NCBI RefSeq assembly: GCF_004364805.1
Contig: NZ_SOAP01000001.1
Location: 1,550,001 to 1,614,000 of the forward strand
Length of the DNA: 64,000 nt
Source: Pelagimonas phthalicica
Lineage (GTDB): Bacteria > Pseudomonadota > Alphaproteobacteria > Rhodobacterales > Rhodobacteraceae
Direction of reading: 5' to 3'
Below the pieces are notes generated by a model. It was given only the letters and a program-made list of their open reading frames with translations, did not search any database and was not told the origin of the DNA. Positions 55,839 through 64,000 of the stretch are shown here, in pieces; the first letter of the stretch is position 1; every line of letters starts with the position of its first letter. Made by a program: the position numbers and the translations under genes.

Positions 55839-56773
55839 CCGATCAACTCACCTATCCCGATGTGGTTTCGCTTGCCGTGCCCTTTTTCATCGCCGCCATC
55901 CTGATCGAGCTGCTCTGGATTACCACACAAAAACGCGGTGGCCGCTATGAAACCCGCGATGCGGTGACATCGCTGATCATGGGGGCGGGCAATGTCGCTT
56001 CGGGCATCGCGCTTGGATTTATCGCCTGGGGCTTCTTTACCCTCTTATGGGAGATCACGCCGCTCGACCTTGGCAGCTCGCTGGCGGTGGTGATCCTGTG
56101 CTTTGTCCTGGATGATCTACGCTATTACTGGGTGCATCGCTTTGGCCACCGCATCCGTTGGGTCTGGGCCAGTCATGTGAACCATCATTCCAGCCAGCAT
56201 TACAACCTCACCACAGCCCTGCGCCAAACCTGGACCTACACCTTTACCTTTATGATGGTCGTGCGTGCGCCGTTGATCCTGCTCGGCTTTCACCCGGCAC
56301 TGGTGCTGTTCTGCGGCGGGCTCAACCTGATTTACCAATTCTGGATCCACACCGAAGCCATCAACAAAATGCCCCGCTGGTTCGAAGCCATCATGAACAC
56401 CCCCAGCCATCACCGCGTCCATCATGGCCGCAACCCGCGCTATCTTGATTGCAACTATGCCGGGGTCTTCATCATTTGGGACAAGCTCTTTGGCACCTTC
56501 GTGCCCGAACAGGACGATGAAAAGGTCGATTACGGCCTCGTCCACAATCTCGGCACCTTCAACCCGATCCGCGTCGCCTTTCACGAATGGGTCGGCATCT
56601 GGAAGGACGCCACCCAACCCGGCATCACCCTGCGCGACCGTTTGATGTATTGCGTCGCCCCGCCGGGCTGGAGCCATGACGGCTCCCGCGACACCTCTGC
56701 CGAAATCAAAGCCAAACATCTGGAAAAACACCCCCAGGATCGCGGCAGTGCCGGGTTCACCGAGGTCAGTTAA
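55835..56773 (+). CDS. Sterol desaturase / fatty-acid hydroxylase family membrane enzyme
   Basis: A 312-residue integral-membrane di-iron enzyme candidate. The three histidine clusters are visible: YYWVHRFGHRI, ASHVNHHSSQHYN and SHHRVHHGRN. About four membrane segments flank them. The start at 55835 (MTDQ) overlaps the upstream stop as ATGA. Substrate could be a carotenoid, hopanoid or lipid; none can be assigned from sequence. Confidence 0.92.
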   Translation: MTDQLTYPDVVSLAVPFFIAAILIELLWITTQKRGGRYETRDAVTSLIMGAGNVASGIALGFIAWGFFTLLWEITPLDLGSSLAVVILCFVLDDLRYYWVHRFGHRIRWVWASHVNHHSSQHYNLTTALRQTWTYTFTFMMVVRAPLILLGFHPALVLFCGGLNLIYQFWIHTEAINKMPRWFEAIMNTPSHHRVHHGRNPRYLDCNYAGVFIIWDKLFGTFVPEQDDEKVDYGLVHNLGTFNPIRVAFHEWVGIWKDATQPGITLRDRLMYCVAPPGWSHDGSRDTSAEIKAKHLEKHPQDRGSAGFTEVS

Positions 56774-57049
56774 CTAGGGCCTGTGGACAATCAGCATAGA
56801 TCATCAGGTTTCTTTGGGCTAAAAATATCCCGGGGAGTCCCGAGCGCGCTCGGGACGGGGCAGCGCCCCATTTGAGCAACGGTAAGGCATACCCGCCTAT
56901 CCCGTCTGTCAGAACCCTGTCATCATGCTTCTGTCACACCACTCTGACATCGTTGTTGAGAATTATTCGCATCACGGGACTTGTAACAAACCCGTGAGGA
57001 CCCCATATGCATTGTATACCAATGAATACACAACCATACCGTTATCACC
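56774..57049. other. Intergenic region with repeat copy 3
   Basis: 56809-56870 holds a full interspersed unit: TTTCTTTGGGCTAAAAATATCCCGG, a GTCCCGAGC/GCTCGGGAC hairpin, and GGGGCAGCGCCCC. At 57010-57024 CATTG-TATAC-CAATG is a small palindrome upstream of the YqiJ-like gene and a possible regulatory site. Confidence 0.6.
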
Positions 57050-57817
57050 ATGTTTGACCAATTGCTGTCTGACGGGTTCGTCCCGTTTACCCTTTCGCTT
57101 GCCCTGCTCTTTGGCCTTTTCGCACTTGAGCTGGTCTTTGCCTTGCTTGGCGGCACCCTTTTGGGGGCCGGGGGCGACGGCATGGACGGGGCTGAACTGA
57201 ATGGCCCGGATATCGACGAGCCTGACCTTGATGTGCCTGAAATGGAGATCGGCGATCTCGACATTGACCTCGATGGGCTGGACACCTCGGATCTCGAATT
57301 GCCCAGCTTTGCCGATGTCGATGTCGATACCGACCTGCCCGATGGCGCGGCCCAGCCCAGTGGCATCGCCGCCTGGCTTGGCTTTGGCAAAATGCCGGCG
57401 CTGATCTGGCTCTCGGCCATCCTCATGGCCTTTGGCATCACCGGTGTCGTCGTGCAAAACCTGGTGCTTGGCCTGTTCGGCGCGGCCCTGCCCGCGCTGC
57501 TGGCCGCGATCCCCGCTGCTGTCGCGGCCATATTCTTTGCCCGCCGGTTCGGCAGCGGTTTTGCGCGACTGATCCCGAAAACCGAAACCGCCGCCCTGTC
57601 CGAACGCCATCTTGGCCGCCGTCAGGGCGTCATAACCCAAGGCACCGCCGCCCGCGGTCGCCCTGCCGAAGTCAAGGTCACCGACCGCTTCGGCAACACC
57701 CATTATCTGCGCGCCGAACCGCTTCGCGACGATGCGCAGATCCCGCAGGGCACCGAAGTTGTCGTCCTGCGCCATCGCTATGACGGTGGCTATTTCATCG
57801 TGGCGCTCAGCGCCTGA
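57050..57817 (+). CDS. YqiJ-like OB-fold membrane protein (NfeD-related)
   Basis: A 255-residue membrane protein. An N-terminal membrane helix (about 12-40) is followed by a very acidic Asp-Leu-rich linker (about 43-100), then two to three hydrophobic segments (about 115-165), and an OB-fold-like C-terminus (about 185-250, LGRRQGVITQGTAARGRPAE). Proteins of this type partner flotillins in membrane microdomains. The gene is 23 bp upstream of the flotillin gene, forming the YqiJ-YqiK operon. Confidence 0.88.
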   Translation: MFDQLLSDGFVPFTLSLALLFGLFALELVFALLGGTLLGAGGDGMDGAELNGPDIDEPDLDVPEMEIGDLDIDLDGLDTSDLELPSFADVDVDTDLPDGAAQPSGIAAWLGFGKMPALIWLSAILMAFGITGVVVQNLVLGLFGAALPALLAAIPAAVAAIFFARRFGSGFARLIPKTETAALSERHLGRRQGVITQGTAARGRPAEVKVTDRFGNTHYLRAEPLRDDAQIPQGTEVVVLRHRYDGGYFIVALSA

Positions 57818-57840
57818 CACACAGATTTATCGGAGGAAAA

Positions 57841-59508
57841 ATGGATATCATCACACTTCTTATCCTTGTTGGCGCCGTTCTGGCATTTTTCATGGTGATC
57901 GGCCTTGTCATGGCCCGCCTTTATCGCCGCGCCACCCGTGAAACCAGCCTGGTGAAAACCGGCGCGGGCGGCAAAAAGGTCATTATGGATGGCGGCGTGG
58001 TCGTCGTGCCCCTGCTGCACGAGGTCAGCCCGGTTAACATGAAAACCCTGCGCCTTGAGGTGAAACGCGACGGTGACGGCGCGCTGATCACCAAGGACCG
58101 GATGCGCGTCGATGTCGGCGTCGAGTTTTATGTCTCGGTTCAGCCCACAGATGAGGGCGTCGCCCGTGCCGCGCAAACCCTGGGGGCCCGCACCTTTGAC
58201 GTCGAACAGCTGCGCGAGATGATCGAGGGTAAACTCATCGACTCCCTGCGCGCCGTGGCCGCCCAAATGACCATGGACCAGCTGCATGAAAACCGAGCCG
58301 ATTTTGTCCAGGAGGTGCAGAATACCGTCTCCGAGGACCTGCTGAAAAACGGCCTGTCGCTCGAAGCGGTTTCTCTCACCGCGCTGGACCAGACCCCGTT
58401 CGAGGCACTGGACGAAAACAACGCCTTTAACGCGGTGGGTATGCGCAAACTGGCCGAGGTCATCGCGCAATCCAAGAAAGAGCGCGCCAATATCGAGGCC
58501 GAAGCACAGGTTGCCGTGCGCCGCGCCGAGATGGAGGCCGAGCGTCAGCGCCTCACCATCCAAAAGGACGAGGAACAGGCCCGCATCGCGCAGGAACAGG
58601 AAATCGAAACCCTTAAGGCCGCGCAAGAGGCCGAGATTGCAGCCCGCACCGAGGATTCCATGCGCGAAACCGAACGTGCCCGGATTGCCCGCGAGGAATC
58701 TGTCCGCGCCGCCGAGATTGAGCGCGAGCGCAAGCTGCGCGAGGCAGAAATTGCCAAAGAGCGCGAGCTGGAAGTGGCGGATCAGGAAAAGCAGATCATC
58801 ATCCAGCAAAAATCCGAGGAAGAAAGCCGCGCCCGCGCCTCTGCCGACCTTGCCCGCGCCGAAGCGACCAAAGCCATGGAAGCGGTCACCACCGCCAAGG
58901 AAGTGGCCGAGGCCGAACGTCTGAAGCAAATTGCGCTGATCGAAGCGGCGCGAGAAGCGGAACGGGAAGCGACCAAGATCCGTCTGGCCGCTCAGGCCGA
59001 AAAAGAGGCCGCGTCAGACCGCGCCGAAGCCCGCCGCGAAGAGGCCCAGGCCGAAGCAGACGCGCTCACCATCCGCGCCGAGGCCAAGAAAAAGGACATG
59101 CTGGCCGAAGCCGAAGGTAAACGCGCCATCACCGATGCTGAAAACGCGCTCAGCGCTGAATTGATCAGCATGAAGGTTGACCTGGCCCGCCTTGAGGCAA
59201 TGCCCAAAGTCCTGGCCGAAGCGGTGAAACCGGCTGAAAAGATCGACTCGATCCGCATTCACCAGGTCGGCGGGTTGAACGGAGGCTCAAACGGTGGCGG
59301 CTCTGGCTCTGCTGGCGACAAACCCCCGGTGAACCAGGCGCTGGATTCGATCATGGGCATGGCCGTGCAAATGCCCGCGCTGAAAAAGCTGGGTGATGAG
59401 CTGGGCCTGTCCATGGATGGCACCGTCTCGGGCCTGCTGGGCGAAACGCCAGAGCCAAGCGAGGCAGCCACGCCAGAGGCTGACGAGCCGACCGCTCCGG
59501 TGCAGTAA
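57841..59508 (+). CDS. Flotillin family protein (YqiK-like)
   Basis: A 555-residue SPFH-domain membrane scaffold. An N-terminal membrane helix (about 3-24) is followed by the SPFH/band-7 domain (about 40-190). A long Ala/Glu/Arg/Gln-rich coiled coil (about 200-440) and a Gly-rich linker come next (about 470-485, GGLNGGSNGGGSGSAG), then a C-terminal hydrophobic segment and an acidic tail. It clusters in lipid domains and interacts with the YqiJ-like partner. GGAGG precedes the ATG. Confidence 0.93.
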   Translation: MDIITLLILVGAVLAFFMVIGLVMARLYRRATRETSLVKTGAGGKKVIMDGGVVVVPLLHEVSPVNMKTLRLEVKRDGDGALITKDRMRVDVGVEFYVSVQPTDEGVARAAQTLGARTFDVEQLREMIEGKLIDSLRAVAAQMTMDQLHENRADFVQEVQNTVSEDLLKNGLSLEAVSLTALDQTPFEALDENNAFNAVGMRKLAEVIAQSKKERANIEAEAQVAVRRAEMEAERQRLTIQKDEEQARIAQEQEIETLKAAQEAEIAARTEDSMRETERARIAREESVRAAEIERERKLREAEIAKERELEVADQEKQIIIQQKSEEESRARASADLARAEATKAMEAVTTAKEVAEAERLKQIALIEAAREAEREATKIRLAAQAEKEAASDRAEARREEAQAEADALTIRAEAKKKDMLAEAEGKRAITDAENALSAELISMKVDLARLEAMPKVLAEAVKPAEKIDSIRIHQVGGLNGGSNGGGSGSAGDKPPVNQALDSIMGMAVQMPALKKLGDELGLSMDGTVSGLLGETPEPSEAATPEADEPTAPVQ

Positions 59509-59519
59509 ATCAAAACCAA

Positions 59520-59545
59520 AAAAGGCGGGGATGTCCCCGCCTTTT
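59520..59545. terminator. Bidirectional terminator between flotillin and extensin genes
   Basis: A perfect 12-bp stem AAAAGGCGGGGA/TCCCCGCCTTTT with loop TG, A-rich on one side and T-rich on the other. It serves the convergent flotillin and extensin-family genes. Confidence 0.9.
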
Positions 59546-59557
59546 CTCATTCGGCCC

Positions 59558-60235
59558 CTATCGGCAATAAGATCCGCTGCCATAGCGCGCCACGTCAAAG
59601 TGGAAATGATCTTTGTGCCAACGGTCCGATTCCGGCCCCAGGACCGTGCCAAAAGGTCCGCAGGCCGCCTTGTGCATCTGGCGCAGGGCTTTGCCGTTCT
59701 TGCCGCGCCCCCAATCATCCAACACGCTGATTTCGCTGCCATCCTCGAGATGGATCGCGGAAATATCAATCGCCTTGCCGCGCCCATGCTCGCTGATCTT
59801 GGCACCGGGCTGATGGTTGCGGGTCCGACAGACGTAGTGCGCTGCCACCTGCAACCGCGCGACACCGCCGCCACGACGACCCACCGCCGGGCGCACGCCA
59901 CTATTCACCCAGGTTTTCAGCGCCTTGGCGGTCTCGCACGTCATCAAGGCCCCTTGCGAAAGCTCAACCCCGGCAACCGATTGCAGGCGAATGGCATTCT
60001 CGATGCCGCAGGCCGGAATGCGCCCCGGCACCGTGCCGACCACCTCGCCCTGCAAATCACCGTCGCCGCACAGACCGCCGCCCGCATTGCCCGGATCATC
60101 GCGATCAAAGGCCCGGTTCAAAAACCCCCGCACCCCATCAAGATCACTGTCATTGCTGCGCGCCTCGCGCCGGTCCGACCCGCCGCATGCTGCCAGCGCC
60201 ACGGTCAGCAGTCCTACCAAAACCCAAGTTTTCAC
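59558..60235 (-). CDS. Extensin-family lipoprotein
   Basis: A 225-residue lipoprotein with lipobox LAAC (residue about 17), an Asp/Arg-rich linker, and an Extensin_2-like domain. The domain shows LSQGALMTCETAKALKTWVN, AHYVCRTRNHQPGAKISEHG with the likely metal residues, AIDISAIHLEDGSEISVLDD and DHFHFDVARYGSGSYC. The domain is related to LAS-type peptidases, and a cell-wall hydrolase role is inferred. The GTG start overlaps the tyrA-like stop as GTGA, so it is coupled to tyrA-hisC. Confidence 0.85.
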   Translation of the reverse strand: MKTWVLVGLLTVALAACGGSDRREARSNDSDLDGVRGFLNRAFDRDDPGNAGGGLCGDGDLQGEVVGTVPGRIPACGIENAIRLQSVAGVELSQGALMTCETAKALKTWVNSGVRPAVGRRGGGVARLQVAAHYVCRTRNHQPGAKISEHGRGKAIDISAIHLEDGSEISVLDDWGRGKNGKALRQMHKAACGPFGTVLGPESDRWHKDHFHFDVARYGSGSYCR

Positions 60236-61155
60236 CGATCCACCTTTGCACGGCCAAAGTCAGGAGCATCTGTATCCTGTCCAGCCTCCAGAATGCCACG
60301 GCGGATGGCACGGGTGCGGGTGAAATAGGCATGAAGCTGCTCACCATCACCGGTGCGAATGGCGCGTTGCAGCGCCATCAGCTCTTCGGTGAAGCGGCCC
60401 AGAATCTCGATCGTCGCGTCTTTGTTGGTCAGAAACACATCGCGCCACATGGTCGGGTCAGACGCGGCAATCCGGGTGAAGTCACGAAAGCCCGCGGCCG
60501 AGAATTTGATGACTTCATTGTCAGAAATCCGACCCAGATCATCGGCAACGCCGACCATTGTATAGGCGATCAGGTGCGGGATATGGCTGACCACGGCGCA
60601 GACCATATCATGGTGCTCCGCATCCATGCGCTCGGTATTTGCACCCAGCGCAGTCCAATAGGTTTCCACCCGACTGACCGCATCCCCATCGGTGTGATCC
60701 TCGGGCACAATCAGGCACCAGCGATTGTCAAAGAGCGAGGCAAACCCCGCATCCGGCCCGGAATGCTCTGTCCCCGCCATCGGGTGGGTCGGAACAAAAT
60801 GCACGCCCTCGGGCAAATGCGGTGTCACAGCTTCGATCACCGTGCGTTTGACCGAGCCCACCTCGCTGACCACGCAGCCCGGTTTCAGATGTGGCGCGAT
60901 GGTCTGCATCACCGGGCCCATCGCCCCAACGGGCACGGCCAAAACCACCAGATCGGCATCCTTGACCGCCTCTTCGGCGCTGTCGCAGACCTGATCACAC
61001 AAGCCCAAACGGCGCGCCGTGTCCCGCGTGGCCTCGGAGCGGGCAAAACCGGTGACATGGCTGTCCATCCCGGCGCGTTTCATCGCCCAGAACATCGATG
61101 ACGCGATCAGACCCAGCCCGATCAGCGCCACTTTCTGAAACGGGGCCTCGCTCAT
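60232..61155 (-). CDS. Prephenate/arogenate dehydrogenase
   Basis: A 307-residue TyrA-family NAD(P)-dependent enzyme in tyrosine synthesis. The Rossmann loop [18 protein letters not shown], the catalytic region [19 protein letters not shown] and a helical C-terminal dimer domain are visible. Its ATG overlaps the hisC stop (ATGA) and its stop overlaps the extensin start (GTGA). hisC next door can transaminate prephenate as well as imidazole-acetol phosphate, so the pair suits tyrosine and histidine synthesis. Confidence 0.93.
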   Translation of the reverse strand: MSEAPFQKVALIGLGLIASSMFWAMKRAGMDSHVTGFARSEATRDTARRLGLCDQVCDSAEEAVKDADLVVLAVPVGAMGPVMQTIAPHLKPGCVVSEVGSVKRTVIEAVTPHLPEGVHFVPTHPMAGTEHSGPDAGFASLFDNRWCLIVPEDHTDGDAVSRVETYWTALGANTERMDAEHHDMVCAVVSHIPHLIAYTMVGVADDLGRISDNEVIKFSAAGFRDFTRIAASDPTMWRDVFLTNKDATIEILGRFTEELMALQRAIRTGDGEQLHAYFTRTRAIRRGILEAGQDTDAPDFGRAKVDR

Positions 61156-62237
61156 CGCGCGCCTGCCTTGAATTGCCCCACCGCATGGGCAACCTGACGG
61201 CAGCCCGGCTCATCCCCGACGGTGATGCGCAAACAATTGGGCAGCCCATAACCGGCCACCTGCCGCACCAAAAGCCCCTGCTTTTGCAGGTAGGCATCGC
61301 AGGCCTTGGCCTCTTCTGCATCGGCAAAACGCGCCAGCACAAAATTCGCGGTCGAGGTATCGCTGGGCACGCCATGTTCGGCCAGCGCCTCGGACAGCCA
61401 AGCGCGCAGCCGGGCATTATCGGCGCGGCATTTTTCCGTATAGGCCGTGTCGCGCACCGCGGCCTCGGCGGCGGCCAAGGCGGTGTTGGAAACATTGAAC
61501 GGCCCGCGCACCCGGTTCAACACGTCAATGACCGCGCGCGGAGCATAGCCCCAGCCAATGCGCAAACCGCCCAGACCGTAAATCTTGGAGAAGGTGCGGG
61601 TCATCACGACATTGTTGCGCATCTCGACCAGCTTGGCCCCGCCGTCATAACCTTCGACATATTCCGCATAGGCCCCGTCAAGCACCAACAAGGCCTGATC
61701 CGGAATGCCCGCAGCCAGCCGTTCGATTTCCGCCATGCCGATCATGGTCCCGGTCGGATTGGCGGGGTTGGCGATAAAGACCAGCTTGGTCTTATCCGTG
61801 CAGCCCGCAAGGATCGCGTCTACATCAACCACGCGGTCACGTTCCTTGACCACAACCGGAGTCGACCCGGCGGCCAAAGCGCAAATACGATACATGGCAA
61901 AGCCGTGCTCGGTATAAAGAACCTCGGTCCCCTCGCCGCCATAGGCCTGGCAGAGAAAAGTGATCACCTCATCCGAACCCGCGCCGCAGATGATGTTATC
62001 AGCCTTCAACCCGTGGATCTCGGCCAAGGCGTTACGCAATGCCGAATGATCCGAGGAGGGGTAACGATGCAGCTCATGCACGCAACGCTTGACCGCCTCC
62101 TGCGCATCCGGGCTGGGCCCGAACGGGTTTTCATTCGAGCTCAGCTTGGTCACGTTTGACACACCTTCAAGCGAGGATTTCCCCCCGACATAAAGGTCAA
62201 TTTCCATCACGCTGGCTTTGGCTTCGATCTGAGTCAT
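61152..62237 (-). CDS. hisC: Histidinol-phosphate aminotransferase
   Basis: A 361-residue PLP enzyme of aminotransferase class [17 protein letters not shown], SGxxSDEVI-like [25 protein letters not shown] and the PLP-lysine segment [17 protein letters not shown] are present. The start at 62237 (MTQIEAK) suits the family; longer frames are unlike it. It is coupled to tyrA by ATGA. HisC-type enzymes paired with tyrA often also transaminate prephenate or 4-hydroxyphenylpyruvate. Confidence 0.95.
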   Translation of the reverse strand: MTQIEAKASVMEIDLYVGGKSSLEGVSNVTKLSSNENPFGPSPDAQEAVKRCVHELHRYPSSDHSALRNALAEIHGLKADNIICGAGSDEVITFLCQAYGGEGTEVLYTEHGFAMYRICALAAGSTPVVVKERDRVVDVDAILAGCTDKTKLVFIANPANPTGTMIGMAEIERLAAGIPDQALLVLDGAYAEYVEGYDGGAKLVEMRNNVVMTRTFSKIYGLGGLRIGWGYAPRAVIDVLNRVRGPFNVSNTALAAAEAAVRDTAYTEKCRADNARLRAWLSEALAEHGVPSDTSTANFVLARFADAEEAKACDAYLQKQGLLVRQVAGYGLPNCLRITVGDEPGCRQVAHAVGQFKAGAR

Positions 62238-62547
62238 ATCTGTCTCCTGTCGGGACCGTGTTACCTGCGCGCGCAGGTGGTGAAAAGTGGCAATGACAAA
62301 GCCGGTCAATGGTGTCTCAAGCTATGGCAGAAAAACCGCGCTGAATTGACAATTGGCAATCTATCAACTCATTGAATTTACGCATTTAATGGAAGATTAC
62401 AGCATCGTTTCTCGCAACGTTCGTTAAGTTAGGATCGTCATAACCAACCTATGCAAGTCACCAATCAAGCCAGATTTATACGCCCGAACGCATGGACGGA
62501 CGGGCGCGAACCGGATTGCGTTCAATCCGGGGCTTTTCGACGGGTTG
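62238..62547. other. Intergenic region between hisC and pncB
   Basis: 310 bp. CCGGATTG-CGTT-CAATCCGG (about 62512-62531) and a CGCCCG/CGGGCG hairpin (about 62480-62505) lie after the pncB stop and may terminate it. The hisC upstream region has TTGACAATTGGC (about 62345) and no recognised operator. Confidence 0.4.
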
Positions 62548-63840
62548 TCAGACCACAACATCCATCGCCGCTTGATCTCCGACGCCAAACACCCGCTTAT
62601 AGCGGGCAATTTCGGCCTCTGGGCCCATGGCTTTGTTCGGGTTGTCCGAAAGCTTGACCGTCGGATTGCCATTGGCGCGCACCGCCTTGCAGACCAGACT
62701 GAACGGGGCCAACCCGTTATCCGGGGTCAGACCGCGAAAATCATTGGTCAACAAAGTGCCCCAGCCAAAGGACACCCGCACTCGGCCCGCAAACTGCTGA
62801 TAAAGCTCGAGGATCTTGTTTTCATCCAACCCATCCGAGAAAATCACCAGCTTGTTGCGCGGGTCTTCGCCCCGGTCCTGCCACCATTTGATCGCCACTT
62901 CGGCCCCGGTGGCCGGATCGCCGCTGTCGATGCGAATGCCAGTCCAGCCCGCGAGATAATCGGGCGCATTGCGCAGGAACCCTTCGGTGCCATAGGTGTC
63001 GGGCAGGATGATACGCAGATTGCCCTCATGCTCTTCGTGCCAATCGGCCAGAACGTCATAGGGGGCCTGCGCCAAAGCCGCGTCATCCTGCGCCAGCGCC
63101 GCATAGACCATGGGCAATTCATGGGCATTGGTGCCAATCGCCTCAAGATCGCGGTTCTTGGCAATAAGACAGTTTGAAGTGCCGACAAAGGCCGGCCCCA
63201 ACCCGTCCAGCATCGCCTGCACACACCAATCCTGCCAGAGGAACGAATGCCGGCGGCGGGTGCCAAAATCGGCAATCCGCAGCTCGGGCACTTCTCGCAG
63301 TTTTTCCACCTTTTCCCATAGCTTGGTCATGGCGCGGGCATACAGCACCTGCAGCTCGAACTTGCCCATCTGGTTCAGCACAGCGCGCCCGCGCAGCTCC
63401 ATCAACACCGCAAGCGCTGGAATTTCCCACAGCATGACCTCGGGCCAGCTGCCCTCGAATGTCAGCTCATACTGATCGCCAACGCGCTCCAAATGGTAAT
63501 CCGGCAGGCGCAGGTTTTCGAACCATTCCATGAAATCAGGGCGGAACATCTGCCGCTTGCCGTAAAACGTGTTGCCGCGCAGCCAGGTGCTTTCGCCACG
63601 GGTCAGCGAAAGGGAACGGATATGATCCAACTGCTCACGCAGCTCGCCCTCATCAATAAGATGGGCCAGGGGCACGGATGTAGAGCGGTTGATCAGGCTA
63701 AAGGTGACCTGCGTGTCGCGCTTGTTGCGGAACACCGATTGGCACATCAACAGCTTGTAGAAATCCGTGTCGATCAGCGAGCGCACAATCGGATCGATCT
63801 TCCATTTGTGGTTCCAGACACGTGTGGCGATATCGGTCAT
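62548..63840 (-). CDS. pncB: Nicotinate phosphoribosyltransferase
   Basis: A 430-residue enzyme making nicotinate mononucleotide for NAD salvage. N-terminal SLIDTDFYKLLMCQSVFRN, the DFGTRRRHSFLWQDW segment, EAIGTNAHELPMVYAALA and the late IDSGDP are conserved. The length fits. It is monocistronic with a repeat copy 80 bp upstream of its start. Confidence 0.97.
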   Translation of the reverse strand: MTDIATRVWNHKWKIDPIVRSLIDTDFYKLLMCQSVFRNKRDTQVTFSLINRSTSVPLAHLIDEGELREQLDHIRSLSLTRGESTWLRGNTFYGKRQMFRPDFMEWFENLRLPDYHLERVGDQYELTFEGSWPEVMLWEIPALAVLMELRGRAVLNQMGKFELQVLYARAMTKLWEKVEKLREVPELRIADFGTRRRHSFLWQDWCVQAMLDGLGPAFVGTSNCLIAKNRDLEAIGTNAHELPMVYAALAQDDAALAQAPYDVLADWHEEHEGNLRIILPDTYGTEGFLRNAPDYLAGWTGIRIDSGDPATGAEVAIKWWQDRGEDPRNKLVIFSDGLDENKILELYQQFAGRVRVSFGWGTLLTNDFRGLTPDNGLAPFSLVCKAVRANGNPTVKLSDNPNKAMGPEAEIARYKRVFGVGDQAAMDVVV

Positions 63841-63920
63841 GGGCCGCTGAACTCCTCCGTTTCACCAAGGGGTTAAAGCAACAGCCCACGGGGAAAACAA
63901 CCCCGCCGCGACACAGCCAT

Positions 63921-63984
63921 GTTTCTTCTTGGTTCAAATATTCCGGGGGGAGTCGCCTCTGGCGACGGGGGGCAGCGCCCCCCG
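63921..63984. repeat. Interspersed hairpin repeat, copy 4
   Basis: TTTCTTCTTGGTTCAAATATTCCGGGG is followed by GTCGCC/GGCGAC and GGGGGGCAGCGCCCCCC hairpins at the right edge of the window. It has the same orientation as the other copies. Confidence 0.7.
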
Positions 63985-64000
63985 CCCCGCCCGCGGCACG

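Overview
The window looks like a chromosomal segment of a marine alphaproteobacterium of the Rhodobacterales (Roseobacter group). This is an inference from gene content and order: argH / small lipoprotein / lysA / TIGR02302 in one run, aconitase B, class Ib ribonucleotide reductase behind a cobalamin riboswitch, a PAN-domain alpha-2-macroglobulin next to penicillin-binding protein 1C, and repeated Rhodobacterales-type GGGGCAGCGCCCC hairpin units. Base composition is moderately GC-rich. I see no prophage, CRISPR array, rRNA operon or intact insertion sequence. Most of it is core metabolism, with accessory material at the left end and a few small mobile or repetitive relics.

Region 1 (1-6.3 kb) is a sugar-catabolic island. 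It holds a LacI-type regulator, a GH105 unsaturated-uronyl hydrolase translationally coupled to an unrecognised 799-residue protein, and an AGE/YihS-type sugar isomerase. Two near-identical 14-bp operator-like sites lie before the regulator and before the 799-residue gene. Region 2 (6.4-22.2 kb) holds acnB, a LysR/MaoC-type hydratase pair, the riboswitch-nrdHIEF operon, tRNA-Pro(CGG), a DMT permease, leuB, a second LysR with a divergent epimerase-like protein, an EEP-family phosphoesterase and a membrane protein.

Region 3 (22.2-41.9 kb) holds leuC and leuD with a glycosyltransferase-like gene between them, a thiolase, a DUF1203 protein, pbpC with a giant alpha-2-macroglobulin, a hybrid histidine kinase with two receiver domains, yaaA, recQ, yggT and a thioesterase-like gene. 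Region 4 (41.9-53 kb) starts with a 267-bp TA-flanked MITE-like element, then an UMF1-type MFS permease coupled to a MepA-like lipoprotein, a phytase-like esterase, a YhhQ queuosine-precursor transporter with a possibly structured leader, and arfB. arfB is preceded by an 18-codon ORF whose Shine-Dalgarno region is complementary to 16 nt of the 16S rRNA 3' end, followed by a terminator. Then come the TIGR02302 protein, lysA, an LptM-like 35-residue lipoprotein, argH and a TlpA-type thioredoxin.

Region 5 (53-64 kb) holds a methyltransferase, a 33-unit GA microsatellite in the 3' flank of a small exported protein gene, a sterol-desaturase-family membrane enzyme, a YqiJ/YqiK (OB-fold/flotillin) pair, an extensin-family lipoprotein coupled to tyrA and hisC, and pncB. 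Many operon partners are joined by ATGA, GTGA or TAATG overlaps, which were used to choose starts. The best candidates for something undescribed are the mini-ORF/terminator before arfB, the LacI regulator with a shortened hinge and CpG-less operators, the 799-residue protein, and the leader of the YhhQ gene.
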